Part shown: positions 17,701 through 27,916 of the stretch, one piece after another
Layout of the letters: each line of letters begins with the position of its first letter
Position numbering within the stretch: the first letter of the stretch is position 1
From: Bdellovibrionales bacterium
GTDB taxonomy: Bacteria; Bdellovibrionota; Bdellovibrionia; Bdellovibrionales; Bdellovibrionaceae
Assembly: GCA_018266295.1 (NCBI GenBank)
Contig: JAFEAQ010000022.1
Span: forward strand, 124,001 to 188,000
DNA length: 64,000 nucleotides
Direction of reading: 5' to 3'
Notes under the pieces: generated by a model
What the model was told of the DNA's origin: nothing
Database searches by the model: none
Seen by the model: only the letters and a program-made list of their open reading frames with translations
Program-made: the position numbers and the translations under genes

Positions 17701-18006
17701 GCCCAAGAGGAATCTGACAATCTTAAAGCAATTATAGAAAGACAGATCGAAGCTGTTCAAAAGTTCCAACAAAAGCTTTCAAACAAGGATTATGCTGGAA
17801 CTCCATATCTTCCAACCTTCGAAGAGCAACTTGAGGCGAAGGAGAAAGAACAGCTAGAAGCAAACAAGAGATATTGGGCCTCCCGATTGCAAGCACTAAA
17901 ACAAGAGCTATCGGACGAACCTAAAAAAGTTAAAGAATCATACTCAGTACGCGCCACCCGTTTTGAACCCGTTGGCATTGTGTATTTGTGGCCGGAGACG
18001 AACTAG
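14731..18006 (+). CDS. drmD: DISARM class 1 SNF2-like helicase DrmD
   Basis: 1091 residues. SNF2/SF2 helicase motifs: DDVGLGKTIEAG (Walker A Lys147), DEAHH near residue 251, SATPHNGH, then the second RecA domain with TDAAREGLNLQ and RMEQRNGRIDR. The region between is Lys/Glu-rich coiled coil and the C-terminal 250 residues are strongly helical (A/K/E). It starts at TTG with GGAGGG 3 bases upstream. In class 1 DISARM, drmD with the adenine methylase drmMI precedes the core drmA-drmB-drmC, and this is the order found here. DISARM blocks incoming phage DNA; the DrmD role is accessory and not fully defined. Confidence 0.92.
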   Translation: MGAETQPVNTSIPIVGNLVEVRQRRYLVEAVKTSAKTKLTTLTLACIDDDDQGKKLEVFWEKELDRKIIEADNWDKIAEKGFDPPEKFAAYLNTIRWNCVTATNSKLFQAPFRAGIKIETYQLEPLRRALQMPRVNLFIADDVGLGKTIEAGLIIRELLLRRKVNYVVVAAPPSMIPQWKSELENRFGLSFQIIDREFIRDLRKERGYAINPWSTNTRFLISQKLLIDESYMSGLRDLLASERMGSLFIMDEAHHAAPASGVKFAVDSELTKATRELAWLFEHRIFLSATPHNGHSNSFSALLEILDPHRFTRGIPVNPKLRQEVMIRRLKDDLRSVVGGLPVREVIQVDIADTGSEVPEIKLFELLNKYIELRERRLKASRKSIQNASTLVMSNLQQRLLSSVEAFYRTLRVHKKTVISSLEQQLKEVETEDTQQTLELLEQGVGADDDRALSDEETLALESDAQTISASKIGLGPKEGIEQEIRLLEDMETLANKSRGLPDQKILKLLEWIKEHQCPELGDSKSKNKKWTDKRVIIFTEWEDTKRYIKEQLQSAIEDTDQADKRIEVYQGSTSIEKRELIKKRFNADPEKEPLRILICTDAAREGLNLQKYCYNLFHFDVPWNPSRMEQRNGRIDRKLQESEAVFCYYFFYQARPEDRILEVLINKTKLIREQLGSLAEVIEDRLAQDLKGSIIRRKTIDDLYQKISDSQLDEERKKTYKAEYLDEDDRKDLISKNIQDLRKQLDSSMDWLGFSKDQFRQAVEVGLDVIKAPKLKKTEIRDHEAYLIETSEDSLTKKTSWLETIDQLREPMANERSVGEWRRSAPIRPIVFEDIGVMDDSVVHLHLEHKLSQRLLGRLLTQGFAHDDLSRSCFASSEDAVPKVVLIGRIALYGDRATRLHEEIVSVSSEWIEAKVRKGKKLKVEAEAASTKTKDSLFKAISKKKHSINKKVVETLQDGLNADIDDLKEPLLKKAHKHTEKAYADLEKRAQEESDNLKAIIERQIEAVQKFQQKLSNKDYAGTPYLPTFEEQLEAKEKEQLEANKRYWASRLQALKQELSDEPKKVKESYSVRATRFEPVGIVYLWPETN

Positions 18007-21000
18007 ATGAGTGAGAACTACGTATTAAAAGAACACCGTGAATGGATAACATCCTTGCAACCAGTGGGCCTGGTTGTATCAGCAAATGCCCTAGAGCACG
18101 CACAGTTACGACTTCAAAAGGATGTCTTTGAGGCGCAAGAAACTTTTAAGTCTCTCTTAGATCCCAAAGGTCAGCTATTACCCCTTCGCGTCGTTAATCT
18201 TTTTACTCGTTTCCTAGGTTGGCGCCAAGAGGATTTGGCTTCAGGCGATGACATTAGAGATCTCCAGGCGTACTTGCCAGAACGGGAAACGCTCTTAAAG
18301 CCAGACCATGCAGTTAGGAATATCGATACGGGTGAATTTGACATCTTAGTTAAATATGTCGATAGCCTTCAGTTTGATGCAAATGAAGAAGTGACCGGAC
18401 GAGCATGGGACGCATCTCCCCACACCAAATTTGAAAGACTACTTCGCGAAAAAAATATTTCGCTTGGTATTCTTATCAATAACAACTTTTTACGAATTGT
18501 GTACTCTCCAAAAGGCGAAACTTCAGGTTATATGACATTCCCCTTCGCATTTATGCGAGAGGTTCAGGGAAGACCAATTCTTGCTGGATTGAAGCTATTG
18601 CTTGGCGAAGATCGCCTATTTAAGGGTGATCCAAAACAGCGACTTCAATATCTTTTAACGGAGAGTCGAAAATTTCAAAACGATGTATCTACGAAGCTAT
18701 CGCAGCAGGTGTTGGCAGCATTGTATGAATTGATTCGCGGATTCCAAGCAGCGCATGAAGAAACAAAGGGGAAATTACTTAAAAATGTTCTAAAAGAAGA
18801 TAAGAATGAAGTCTACCATGGCCTGTTAACTGTTTTACTTAGAACAGTTTTCACTCTTTACGCAGAAGATCGCGATCTTATTTCTTCAGACCCAGTTTTC
18901 CTAAACAACTATTCTATCAATGGATTATTCACGAAACTCCGTGAAGACTTCAGTAAGCACCACGACAGCATGGATCTTAGATATGGGGCATGGGCACACC
19001 TGCTTTCTCTATACCGATTGATTTATGACGGAATCGAATTGGAAACTGATTCTATTCCGGGCCGAAAGGGCCATCTTTTCGATCCAGACAGGTTCCCTTT
19101 CCTTGAAGGTAGAACGACTGAGAGTCCTCACTTCAATCCACCCAAAATATCTGATGGAGTTGTTTGGAGAGTACTTTCAAACTTAATGACCTTAGATGGC
19201 GAACGAATTTCTTATCGCGCCCTCGACGTAGAGCAGATTGGCTCAGTTTATGAAACTGTAATGGGCTTCCAACTAGAAATTGCCACAGGGCCATCAATCG
19301 CTATCAAACCCGCAAAGAGCCATGGTGCACCTGTTGTAGTAAATCTAAATGAAATCCTACATGTAACTCCTGCCAAAAGGACGGCTAAACTAAAAGAACT
19401 CACAGACAATAAGTTTGAAGGCCGAATTGGTGATGCCATTAAATCTGCGACCAATTGTGACGAACTTGTATCGGCACTGGGCACAAAGGTTGCTGATTGG
19501 GCAACCAGAACTGTTGTTGAAAAAGGCGCAATGATTCTCCAGCCAAGCGATGCACGCCGTAGATCGGGATCTCACTATACACCGCGATCACTAACTGCAC
19601 CTATTGTAACCAAAGCATTAGGACCAACACTTGACCGACTTGGAAAGAATCCAACACCGGAGCAGATTCTTGCATTGAAAGTTTGCGATCCCGCGATGGG
19701 TTCTGGCGCTTTTCTAGTTGAGGCTTGCCGTCAACTCAGCGAGATCCTCGTAAAGTCTTGGGCCATTCATACCCCAAATATTCGCAATAAAATTCCGCTT
19801 GATGAGGATGAACTTTTATATGCACGCCGAATGATTGCTCAACGATGCCTTTATGGCGTTGATAAAAATCCAATGGCAGTAAACCTCGCAAAGTTATCAT
19901 TATGGCTTGCGACGTTTGCCAAACAGCATGAGTTTACGTTTTTAGATCATTGTCTGAAGTGCGGAGATTCTTTAGTTGGTTTAAGTATTTCTCAAATTCT
20001 TGCTATTACATGGGAAAGTGGACCTAACCCCTCATTGCCCCATGCCTCAATTGCACAACGACTGAATCGGGTGCGTGAAATACGGAGCCTTATATCAACC
20101 TCCGCAGATAATACACCGGTTGAACAGCTACATGCTCTTAAATTGGAGGAAGATGTTTTACTCAATGACCTTCGATGTATTGGCGATGCGGTTATTTATA
20201 CATTTTTTGCCAAAGACAAACTAAAATCTCGCAAAGAAGAGCTCGCAAGAATTCAGATAGTAATTGAAGCTTGGTTTGCATCAGGTATTCCATTTACACA
20301 TTTCAAAGGTCTAGATCACGAAATTTCTTGGTTAAGGAATACTCAAAACCTTAAACCATTCCACTGGGAATGTGAGTTCCCGGAGGTCTTTCAAAACCCA
20401 TCTAATAGTTCAGAATTTGGATTTGATATTTTTGTGGGCAACCCTCCTTTTGCTGGGCGGTCAACAATTTCAATCGCAAACGGAGAGGGCTTTATTGATT
20501 GGCTTAAGTGCATTCATGTAGATAGCCATGGTAATTCTGATTTAGTTGCTCATTTTTTTAGAAGAGCATTTAATCTTCTAAACGGGAGTGGCTGTTTAGG
20601 ATTTATTGCAACCAATACTATTGCTCAAGGCGATACCAGGGAAAGCGGGCTCGGATGGATCTGTCAAAACAATGGAACGATATATTGTGCAATCAAGCGA
20701 CTTAGATGGCCAGGACAAGCCGCTGTAGTAGTCAGTGTTGTTTGGTTAAGTAAATCAAATTTGATCAATTCTAAATTTATAGACAATCGGCAAGTTGAAA
20801 ATATTACTGCTTTTCTGTTCTCGGGACAAATTCATTCCAGCCCCGTCCAACTTTTGAGAAACCAGGGAACGAGCTTCCAAGGATGCGTAGTTGTCGGTAC
20901 CGGTTTCACGTTTGCAGAAGATAGCGGAAATAAAAGCTCAACGTCCTTTGATCAAATGCATCGAATAATCGAGAAGGATAAAAGAAACAATGAGTGTATC

Positions 21001-21867
21001 TTTCCGTATATTGGCGGAGAGGACGTCAATACTAGTCCGAAACACGAAAATTCAAGATATATAATTAATTTTGGCGAAATGAGCGAGAGTGACGCTCGTC
21101 AAAAGTATCCAGATTTAATCTCTATCGTCGAAGAAAAAGTACGTCCAGAAAGAGAAAAGGATGGAAAGAGACTAAGCCCTGACCAAGCGAAGAGAGCCGA
21201 AAAATGGTGGCAGTTTGCCAGAACTGCAATTGATCTATACTCCTCTATAAAAAAACAAAATCTAACCAGAGTTATCGTCACCTCACAAGTTAGTAAACAT
21301 AGAATGTTTACATTTCTACCATCCGATTGGGTTTTCGATCAACGTTTGATAGTTATAACTCAGCAGAAGTTTTGTTACTTCGCTACCCTTCAATCTACTG
21401 TTCATGAAGTTTGGGCTCGTTTCTTCGGATCAACCATGAAGGACGACTTAAGCTATACTCCAACTGACTGCTTTGAAACATTTCCATTTCCACAATATTT
21501 TGAACAAAACACAATGCTGGAGGAAATCGGGCGCGAATACTTTGAGTTCCGCCGCGATCTAATGATTAAAAGCAATGAGGGAATGACAAAAATATATAAT
21601 CGTTTTCATGACTCATCTGAAAACACCCCGGATATTATTCACCTTCGAAAACTTCATAATCAATTAGATGAAGCAGTACTGAGCGCTTATGGCTGGTCAG
21701 ACTTCAAACCAATTGCTGAGTTTCTAGCTGATTTTGACGATGAAGATGGTGACTCACCTACTCGCTTAAGATGGTCCGACTCTGATAGAGATCAGATTCT
21801 TGGTCGATTGATGGATTTAAATGCTAGATATGCTGCACAACAAGCCATGCAAGGGGATGAGCAATGA
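18007..21867 (+). CDS. drmMI: DISARM N6-adenine DNA methyltransferase DrmMI
   Basis: 1286 residues. The SAM-binding motif DPAMGSGAF begins at Asp561 and the catalytic NPPF motif at residue 812 (GNPPFAGRS), the layout of a gamma-type adenine methyltransferase embedded in a large type IIG-like protein. The C-terminal third probably supplies target recognition. It starts immediately after the drmD stop (GGAGACG upstream) and overlaps drmA by 4 bases. Known role: it modifies host DNA so that DISARM spares it. Target sequence unknown. Confidence 0.92.
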   Translation: MSENYVLKEHREWITSLQPVGLVVSANALEHAQLRLQKDVFEAQETFKSLLDPKGQLLPLRVVNLFTRFLGWRQEDLASGDDIRDLQAYLPERETLLKPDHAVRNIDTGEFDILVKYVDSLQFDANEEVTGRAWDASPHTKFERLLREKNISLGILINNNFLRIVYSPKGETSGYMTFPFAFMREVQGRPILAGLKLLLGEDRLFKGDPKQRLQYLLTESRKFQNDVSTKLSQQVLAALYELIRGFQAAHEETKGKLLKNVLKEDKNEVYHGLLTVLLRTVFTLYAEDRDLISSDPVFLNNYSINGLFTKLREDFSKHHDSMDLRYGAWAHLLSLYRLIYDGIELETDSIPGRKGHLFDPDRFPFLEGRTTESPHFNPPKISDGVVWRVLSNLMTLDGERISYRALDVEQIGSVYETVMGFQLEIATGPSIAIKPAKSHGAPVVVNLNEILHVTPAKRTAKLKELTDNKFEGRIGDAIKSATNCDELVSALGTKVADWATRTVVEKGAMILQPSDARRRSGSHYTPRSLTAPIVTKALGPTLDRLGKNPTPEQILALKVCDPAMGSGAFLVEACRQLSEILVKSWAIHTPNIRNKIPLDEDELLYARRMIAQRCLYGVDKNPMAVNLAKLSLWLATFAKQHEFTFLDHCLKCGDSLVGLSISQILAITWESGPNPSLPHASIAQRLNRVREIRSLISTSADNTPVEQLHALKLEEDVLLNDLRCIGDAVIYTFFAKDKLKSRKEELARIQIVIEAWFASGIPFTHFKGLDHEISWLRNTQNLKPFHWECEFPEVFQNPSNSSEFGFDIFVGNPPFAGRSTISIANGEGFIDWLKCIHVDSHGNSDLVAHFFRRAFNLLNGSGCLGFIATNTIAQGDTRESGLGWICQNNGTIYCAIKRLRWPGQAAVVVSVVWLSKSNLINSKFIDNRQVENITAFLFSGQIHSSPVQLLRNQGTSFQGCVVVGTGFTFAEDSGNKSSTSFDQMHRIIEKDKRNNECIFPYIGGEDVNTSPKHENSRYIINFGEMSESDARQKYPDLISIVEEKVRPEREKDGKRLSPDQAKRAEKWWQFARTAIDLYSSIKKQNLTRVIVTSQVSKHRMFTFLPSDWVFDQRLIVITQQKFCYFATLQSTVHEVWARFFGSTMKDDLSYTPTDCFETFPFPQYFEQNTMLEEIGREYFEFRRDLMIKSNEGMTKIYNRFHDSSENTPDIIHLRKLHNQLDEAVLSAYGWSDFKPIAEFLADFDDEDGDSPTRLRWSDSDRDQILGRLMDLNARYAAQQAMQGDEQ

Positions 21868-24800
21868 GGTCTCATGATGTAAGAGAAAATATTGTTAAAT
21901 CTGTTCGTCTAGATTTAGTTGGTCCTGCAAACAAAGAAGAACACAAAGAAGAAGTTCTCAACTTGGCTCCTTCCAAAATGTATCTTTCGGGCTTTCTTGC
22001 ACCTAAAGGAGCTCCTTTAGAAACGAAATCCGATGAAGAAAGCTCAAACGACGAACTTGATCTAATAGACGACAAAGGTGGCATCGATGACAACGGCTCT
22101 CCAGAAAAACCACCAAAAAAGAAAAATTTCTTCCCGTCATCTATCGGTACAAGTTGCATTATTGATGGCGATGCTCAGACCTTATCTGTAAAAATTCAGT
22201 GGGGACAATACAACTCACTTCCTAAAGAAGAAGCAGCAAAACTTGATCCCGGATATGAAGAAAATAGAGTTTATTGGAAGAGAACACCCCGCACTGAAAC
22301 ACTTGTTATCGATCTCGGGAAAGATCTATCAAAGGCTATACCAGTCCCCAACGCTATTGGTCTGTCGTTAGTGTTGTCACGACAATCTATTCCAAACGAC
22401 TGGACATCACTGGGAAATATTCCAAAGGACGCCAAGGCACTTTCAGTATTTCTAGTAAATGAGAAAGAAATAGTCGCAGATCAATTTTTCCGTGATTTAG
22501 GATTTATCTTCCAAGTCTCATTGGAAGTCTGCGCTGATAAGCCATTTCTTGCTCGCCCCAATCTTAAAGGCCTAATCCTGGATGATTCGGACGAAAAAAT
22601 TGCGGATGTTCAGTACCGCGATACATGCGAGTTTTCCGTAGGTCATGGTGTTGCAACAAAAAATCATTTTAACGATAAGAATGAATGTATTTGCATTGAA
22701 ACGACATGGATCCCAGAAGCCATCGTCGAAAAGGTTGTAGCTTCAAATGACATTAAAGATGTTCCTCTTGAAATGGAGGCTCTTGCGACTTACACATCCC
22801 CTGACAACCTGATCTCCGATCTTTCCAAATTAAGTACTCAATACGCCGATTGGATTAAGACTCAAGAGGAAATTGCCAAGTCACTTGATAAGAGAAGATC
22901 CCAGGCTGGGGACCTACTGGTATTTAATCAAGAAACTGCCCTTAAGCGCATTGATGATGGCATCAAGCTGCTGAAAGACCCAACAGTTTTTAAAGCTTTC
23001 TGCCTTGCCAATAAAGTCATGGCTACCGCAGCAAGAAGAAGGAATTGGTTCACGAATAAAAGTAAGTACAAATCTCCAGAGGCAACTGACAAGCCGAAAT
23101 GGCGTCCATTCCAGTTGGCATTTGTTCTTTTGAATCTTAAGGGCATAGCTGATCCAAAATCTTCTGAAAGAGATATCGTAGATCTTCTATTCTTCCCTAC
23201 CGGTGGTGGTAAAACTGAAGCATATCTAGGTTTAGCCGCATTCACACTGATTTATCGTCGCCTTACTAATCCCGGCAAATCTTCCGCTGGTGTCAGCGTC
23301 CTAATGCGCTACACGCTTCGCCTGCTCACACTTGATCAGCTTGGCCGTGCAGCTGGTTTGATCTGTGCATTGGAACTTGAAAGAAAGGCCGAGCCTAAAC
23401 TTCTTGGTGAATGGCCATTTGAAATCGGCTTATGGGTCGGACGTGCCGCCACTCCAAATCGTCTTGGCGAAACTGGTGACGGCCAAAGAGAAACGGCCAA
23501 GGCTAGAGTTTCTTCGTTTAAACGAAACTATCCCCATAAGCCTGCGCCAATACCTCTTGAAGCTTGCCCATGGTGTGGGGAAAAATTAGGAAGTAATTCT
23601 TTTAATTTACATCCTGATGACCAGCACCCAACACGATTGCTTGTTACCTGTGCTTCACGACCAAATGAATGTAATTTCGCCGGTCAAAATCACCTTCCAA
23701 TTTTGGGAGTTGACGAAGAGATTTATGAACGCCTGCCCGCTTTCTTGATTGCAACTGTAGATAAGTTCGCAAGTCTTCCTTGGTTGGCGGAAACAGGACA
23801 ATTATTTGGAAATGCCACACGCTCCGATGGAAACGGATTTTACGGCGAAGCATTTCCGGGCAAAGGTACTCCTATCAATGGCACCAATCTAAGTCGCTTA
23901 CGCCCACCTGACCTGATTATACAAGATGAACTCCATTTGATCTCAGGTCCAATGGGAACAATGGTTGGTCTTTTTGAAGGTGCTCTCTATAAGCTTTCAG
24001 AGATGAAAACTGGTGAGAAATCTTTTGGCCCTAAGATAATTGCATCCACTGCGACTGTCCGTAGAGCACAACGACAGATACATGCGCTCTTTGGTAAAGA
24101 TAAAGTTGATATCTTCCCTCCGCCCGGTCTAGATCTTCGAGATTCCTTTTTTGCAAAGACCAAAACTGAGCGTGAACTTGGGCGTCTTTATGTTGGCGTT
24201 GCTGCACAAGGTAGAAGTACAAAAGTAATCCTGCTGAGGGTCTTCACCGCCCTACTGGGAGCCGCAAATAAAATTCATGCGTCTTATCAAGGCAATGGCC
24301 TTAATCCAGCAGATCCTTATATGACTCTGCTGTCCTACTTCAATAGTTTGAGGGAGCTTGGTGGTGCGCGCCGAATTGTTGAAGATGAAGTCACAAGTTG
24401 GCTTCAAAGAATTGAATCTCGCAAACGTGTGGGACAAACCGAAGGTAGTTTTAAGAACAGAGAGATCGATCGCAATCTTGTCGAGCTTACATCACGAGTA
24501 AACACCAGTGATGTAACAGAGGCAAAGAGAAAACTAGGACTTAACCACGGCCACGAGGAATCTGTCGACGTTGCACTTGCAACTAATATGATTTCAGTGG
24601 GCTTGGATATTACCCGACTCGGGCTAATGGCTGTCTTCGGGCAACCAAAAACCACTTCAGAATACATCCAAGCAACTTCACGGGTTGGCCGAGACGAAAA
24701 TCGTCCAGGGCTTGTCGTGGCATTATACAACGTTCATAGACACCGCGACCGTTCCTTCTATGAACGTTTTGAATACACACACAAAACATTCTATCGAAAT

Positions 24801-25304
24801 GTCGAAGCGACAAGTGTAACTCCCTTTTCACCTCGTGCACTAGATAAAGGATTCGCTGGAGCCGCAATCGCCCTTGCTCGTCACGGCCTGCAAGGGATGA
24901 CGGCACCACGCTGTCCTCAGACAATTCGAGAAAGAAGGCGAGAAATAGAAACTCTTTTGGTGGAAACATTCATTGCCCGAGTGAGCAGCCTAAGAACCCG
25001 TCCGGAATCCGAAGTTGAAATCATGAAGTCGGATTTAATAAACCGAATTACGGACCTTTTAGACTCATGGGAAAGAATATGGACATATTACGAGTCTGCC
25101 GACGGTGGCCTACAATATGCACATGAAGCAGGGAATGTTCCAAATTTGATTTCTGACTTCTTGGACGCGGATTTAGATAGCTCACCACTTGCAGATCAAC
25201 TTCGTAAATTTAGAACCGGACGATCAATGAGGGATGTTGAAGAATCGGTTGATATTTTTGTCTCCACTCGCGGAGAAGCTGATGAAGAGGTAACCAATGA
25301 GTAA
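21864..25304 (+). CDS. drmA: DISARM core helicase DrmA
   Basis: 1146 residues. SF2 helicase with PTGGGKTEAYLG (Walker A Lys450), DEAD-box variant QDELHLISG (Asp688), STATVRRA, and motif VI TSRVGRDENRPG. An acidic, low-complexity stretch (DEESSNDELDLIDDKGGIDD) lies near residue 60. Four Cys in CPWCGEKLG...CASRPNEC (residues about 568-600) could bind zinc. In studied DISARM, DrmA forms a complex with DrmB that binds DNA ends and overhangs. It overlaps its neighbours by 4 and 8 bases, indicating a tightly coupled operon. Confidence 0.93.
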   Translation: MRSHDVRENIVKSVRLDLVGPANKEEHKEEVLNLAPSKMYLSGFLAPKGAPLETKSDEESSNDELDLIDDKGGIDDNGSPEKPPKKKNFFPSSIGTSCIIDGDAQTLSVKIQWGQYNSLPKEEAAKLDPGYEENRVYWKRTPRTETLVIDLGKDLSKAIPVPNAIGLSLVLSRQSIPNDWTSLGNIPKDAKALSVFLVNEKEIVADQFFRDLGFIFQVSLEVCADKPFLARPNLKGLILDDSDEKIADVQYRDTCEFSVGHGVATKNHFNDKNECICIETTWIPEAIVEKVVASNDIKDVPLEMEALATYTSPDNLISDLSKLSTQYADWIKTQEEIAKSLDKRRSQAGDLLVFNQETALKRIDDGIKLLKDPTVFKAFCLANKVMATAARRRNWFTNKSKYKSPEATDKPKWRPFQLAFVLLNLKGIADPKSSERDIVDLLFFPTGGGKTEAYLGLAAFTLIYRRLTNPGKSSAGVSVLMRYTLRLLTLDQLGRAAGLICALELERKAEPKLLGEWPFEIGLWVGRAATPNRLGETGDGQRETAKARVSSFKRNYPHKPAPIPLEACPWCGEKLGSNSFNLHPDDQHPTRLLVTCASRPNECNFAGQNHLPILGVDEEIYERLPAFLIATVDKFASLPWLAETGQLFGNATRSDGNGFYGEAFPGKGTPINGTNLSRLRPPDLIIQDELHLISGPMGTMVGLFEGALYKLSEMKTGEKSFGPKIIASTATVRRAQRQIHALFGKDKVDIFPPPGLDLRDSFFAKTKTERELGRLYVGVAAQGRSTKVILLRVFTALLGAANKIHASYQGNGLNPADPYMTLLSYFNSLRELGGARRIVEDEVTSWLQRIESRKRVGQTEGSFKNREIDRNLVELTSRVNTSDVTEAKRKLGLNHGHEESVDVALATNMISVGLDITRLGLMAVFGQPKTTSEYIQATSRVGRDENRPGLVVALYNVHRHRDRSFYERFEYTHKTFYRNVEATSVTPFSPRALDKGFAGAAIALARHGLQGMTAPRCPQTIRERRREIETLLVETFIARVSSLRTRPESEVEIMKSDLINRITDLLDSWERIWTYYESADGGLQYAHEAGNVPNLISDFLDADLDSSPLADQLRKFRTGRSMRDVEESVDIFVSTRGEADEEVTNE

Positions 25305-27108
25305 AAGCCAAATAAGAAAAAGTCAGGTTGTGACCACTTTTGGACCTGGCGCAATGGTGGATCTCCCAGATCACTCGGTCATTATTGGTGGACTGAATAA
25401 TTGGAGATTCGGATCAGTCCCGCCAAAGAAGATTGAGGAGGATCGCCTAGCATCCCTAGTAAGAAATTGGTTTCAACTTGGCCACGTTGAGTTTTGGGAG
25501 CCACCTATTTCAAGAGAAGACTATGTCGAAAAAAGCGGCAATATCTTCGCTTATAAATTTCCCGTCTACTTCGTCACCCAGCAGAGTTACGATTTAGTAG
25601 AAGGATATAAATCACGCTACCTAGTTCATATTGATTCCCTACAAGGTGGAAAGTATTTCAACCATGAAAAAAGAAAGAAAGTTGATGTAGTCCCGGTACG
25701 CTTCGTTAGAGCATGTACTCACGGTCATATTGGCGACATCAATTGGCGAAAATTTGTTCACGGGGAACAATTGTGCTCCCAGCGAACAATGTACTTTGAC
25801 GAAAAGGGGGCTTCCGGGGATCTCGCGGATATTGTTGTAAGATGTGAGTGTGGAGCAAAACGCAGGCTTCTAGATGCCACGACTTTCAATAACAATAATC
25901 CTCCCTTAGGATGGTGCGATGGTCTTCGCCCTTGGCTTGGCGCAAACGGCAAGGAACCTCAGTGCAATCAGATGAGTCGTTTACTGGTACGGACTGCAAG
26001 TAATGCATATTTCCCACAAGTTATTAGCGTTATTTCCATTCCTGAAGCGAAGAAGACTGTTAAGAATGCAGTTGATAGCATTTGGCAAACAATCGGTAAC
26101 CTTAGATCTATTGATCGAATAAAAATGTATCGTGAGGATATTCCCGCTGTTGATAAAGCTTTAAAGGACTTTTCAGATGAAGAGGTCTTTAAAGAAATCC
26201 AAAATAGACAGAGTAATATTTTTTCACCAACTAAACCTCCAAAACATGCTGAAATTGAACGTTTCATGTCCGAGGCTGATGACATAGGAACCGGCATTCA
26301 GGATCAATCATTTTGGGCTCGATCTTTGCCCAAATCAGAATGGCAAGCGCAATGGACCAAAAATATTCAAAAGGTTGTTTTAGTTCACCGTCTAAAAGAA
26401 GTCGTCGTTCAAGTTGGTTTCACAAGATTTGAAGCAGCCACCCCAGATATCTCTGGCGACCTGGATCTTGACGTACAAAGAGCTGCGCTTACAAGCGAAA
26501 ACCAAACCTGGTTTCCCGCTTATGAAAATAAAGGCGAAGGCGTATTTATCGGCTTCTCAAAGGAAGCAATTAAAAAGTGGACTGAAAAGCCCGAAGTTAA
26601 AGCTCGTGAAGCGACTTTAAAACGAGGTTTTGAAATCTGGGCTGAGCAACACTCTAATTCAAATCGGAAATTCGCAGGGATGCCTTACGCGCTCTTGCAT
26701 TCATTGTCTCACCTACTGATTTCATCGGTATCTTTAGAGTGCGGATATCCTGCCAGCTCACTCAAAGAAAGAATTTATGCTGATGAGACCTATGGATATG
26801 GAATATTGATCTATACCGGAACATCTGACGCCGAAGGAACTATGGGCGGTCTTGTCGAGATTGGTCGATCTATCAAAGAGCATCTGCGAATTGCTCTGGA
26901 AGGTGGAAAGCTTTGTTCCAACGATCCCGTCTGTGTTCAGCATAATCCATCGAATGAACATGATCCTTCGAATCTATTGGGCGCGGCTTGCCACGGATGC
27001 CTTCTAATTTCTGAAACATCTTGCGAAATGGGTAATGAATTCCTAGACAGATCTCTTGTGGTCCCAACACTTGGACATGAGGGTGTTTGTTTTTTTGAGG
27101 GGGTTTAG
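25297..27108 (+). CDS. drmB: DISARM DUF1998 protein DrmB
   Basis: 603 residues. The C-terminal DUF1998 domain is evident: HSLSHLLISSVSLECGYPAS, YTGTSDAEGTMGGLVEIG, then a Cys cluster (CSNDPVC ... AACHGCLLISETSCE) that likely holds zinc. The N-terminal part contains a further CTHGHIGDINW and CECGAKR cluster. DrmB is the obligate partner of DrmA and, with it, recognises invading DNA. Its final TAG shares a base with the GTG of drmC. Confidence 0.93.
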   Translation: MSKSQIRKSQVVTTFGPGAMVDLPDHSVIIGGLNNWRFGSVPPKKIEEDRLASLVRNWFQLGHVEFWEPPISREDYVEKSGNIFAYKFPVYFVTQQSYDLVEGYKSRYLVHIDSLQGGKYFNHEKRKKVDVVPVRFVRACTHGHIGDINWRKFVHGEQLCSQRTMYFDEKGASGDLADIVVRCECGAKRRLLDATTFNNNNPPLGWCDGLRPWLGANGKEPQCNQMSRLLVRTASNAYFPQVISVISIPEAKKTVKNAVDSIWQTIGNLRSIDRIKMYREDIPAVDKALKDFSDEEVFKEIQNRQSNIFSPTKPPKHAEIERFMSEADDIGTGIQDQSFWARSLPKSEWQAQWTKNIQKVVLVHRLKEVVVQVGFTRFEAATPDISGDLDLDVQRAALTSENQTWFPAYENKGEGVFIGFSKEAIKKWTEKPEVKAREATLKRGFEIWAEQHSNSNRKFAGMPYALLHSLSHLLISSVSLECGYPASSLKERIYADETYGYGILIYTGTSDAEGTMGGLVEIGRSIKEHLRIALEGGKLCSNDPVCVQHNPSNEHDPSNLLGAACHGCLLISETSCEMGNEFLDRSLVVPTLGHEGVCFFEGV

Positions 27109-27890
27109 TGAAAGGGATTTCAACACTTACTGATACGACAATAGACTCTATTCTTTCTGCAATAACAGAAGGAAGAATCAAAAGTTCTCTCAATCGTATG
27201 ATATTGGAGCAGGTCATCGGCAAATACGCTGCGGATGCATCCTACGTTGATTTAGAAGAGCTATTATCCGCGGCCGGTCCAACAGGAACTTCAAAATGCC
27301 TAGCCCTAATCAAGCAGGACCGCGCTCAACGCGCTCAAAACATTGATGCCCTACTTGATCTCGTGTGGACCGGACCAGAAATTCCTGGTGTACACAATCG
27401 CGACACGAAGGTGGTTGTAGCGGACCTTTTTAGATCTGCTACCAAATCGGTTATCATTTCCGGCTATTCTTTTTATATGGGACAGGAGATTTTTAAGGAT
27501 CTTGCACAACACCTTTCATACATGGAAGATTTCAAAGTGATTATTTTCATGAATCTTTCGCAGGATCATAAAGTTACGGGTGATGAACTTTCTTTAGCCG
27601 CCAAAAGGAAGGAAGAATTTTTTAGATACAATTGGCCGTGGCCCAAAAAACCGGAAATCTATTACGATCCAAGAGCCAACAATAGCGTTAACTCCGAAAA
27701 AGCAGTTCTACACGCGAAATGCATTATTAAGGACTCTTCTGAACTCTATATTGGCTCAGCCAACTTCTCCGAGGCGGCACATTCCCGCAATATCGAGGCC
27801 GGTGTTTTGATCCGAAATGAGGGGCTGGCAAAAAAGCTTGAGAAGCATTTCTTAAGTTTGATTGAGGCTAATTTGGTTAAAGAACTTTAA
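27108..27890 (+). CDS. drmC: DISARM phospholipase-D-family nuclease DrmC
   Basis: 260 residues with one HKD motif: His202 and Lys204 in LHAKCIIKD, then GSANFSEAAHSRNIEAG. One HKD per chain implies an active homodimer as in bacterial PLD nucleases. It starts at GTG with GAGGGGGT 4 bases upstream. In tested DISARM systems, drmC is often dispensable for protection. The next gene follows 26 bases downstream on the same strand, so the operon probably continues. Confidence 0.9.
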   Translation: MKGISTLTDTTIDSILSAITEGRIKSSLNRMILEQVIGKYAADASYVDLEELLSAAGPTGTSKCLALIKQDRAQRAQNIDALLDLVWTGPEIPGVHNRDTKVVVADLFRSATKSVIISGYSFYMGQEIFKDLAQHLSYMEDFKVIIFMNLSQDHKVTGDELSLAAKRKEEFFRYNWPWPKKPEIYYDPRANNSVNSEKAVLHAKCIIKDSSELYIGSANFSEAAHSRNIEAGVLIRNEGLAKKLEKHFLSLIEANLVKEL

Positions 27891-27916
27891 GAAACGTGAA
27901 TCACTGGAGATAAGTT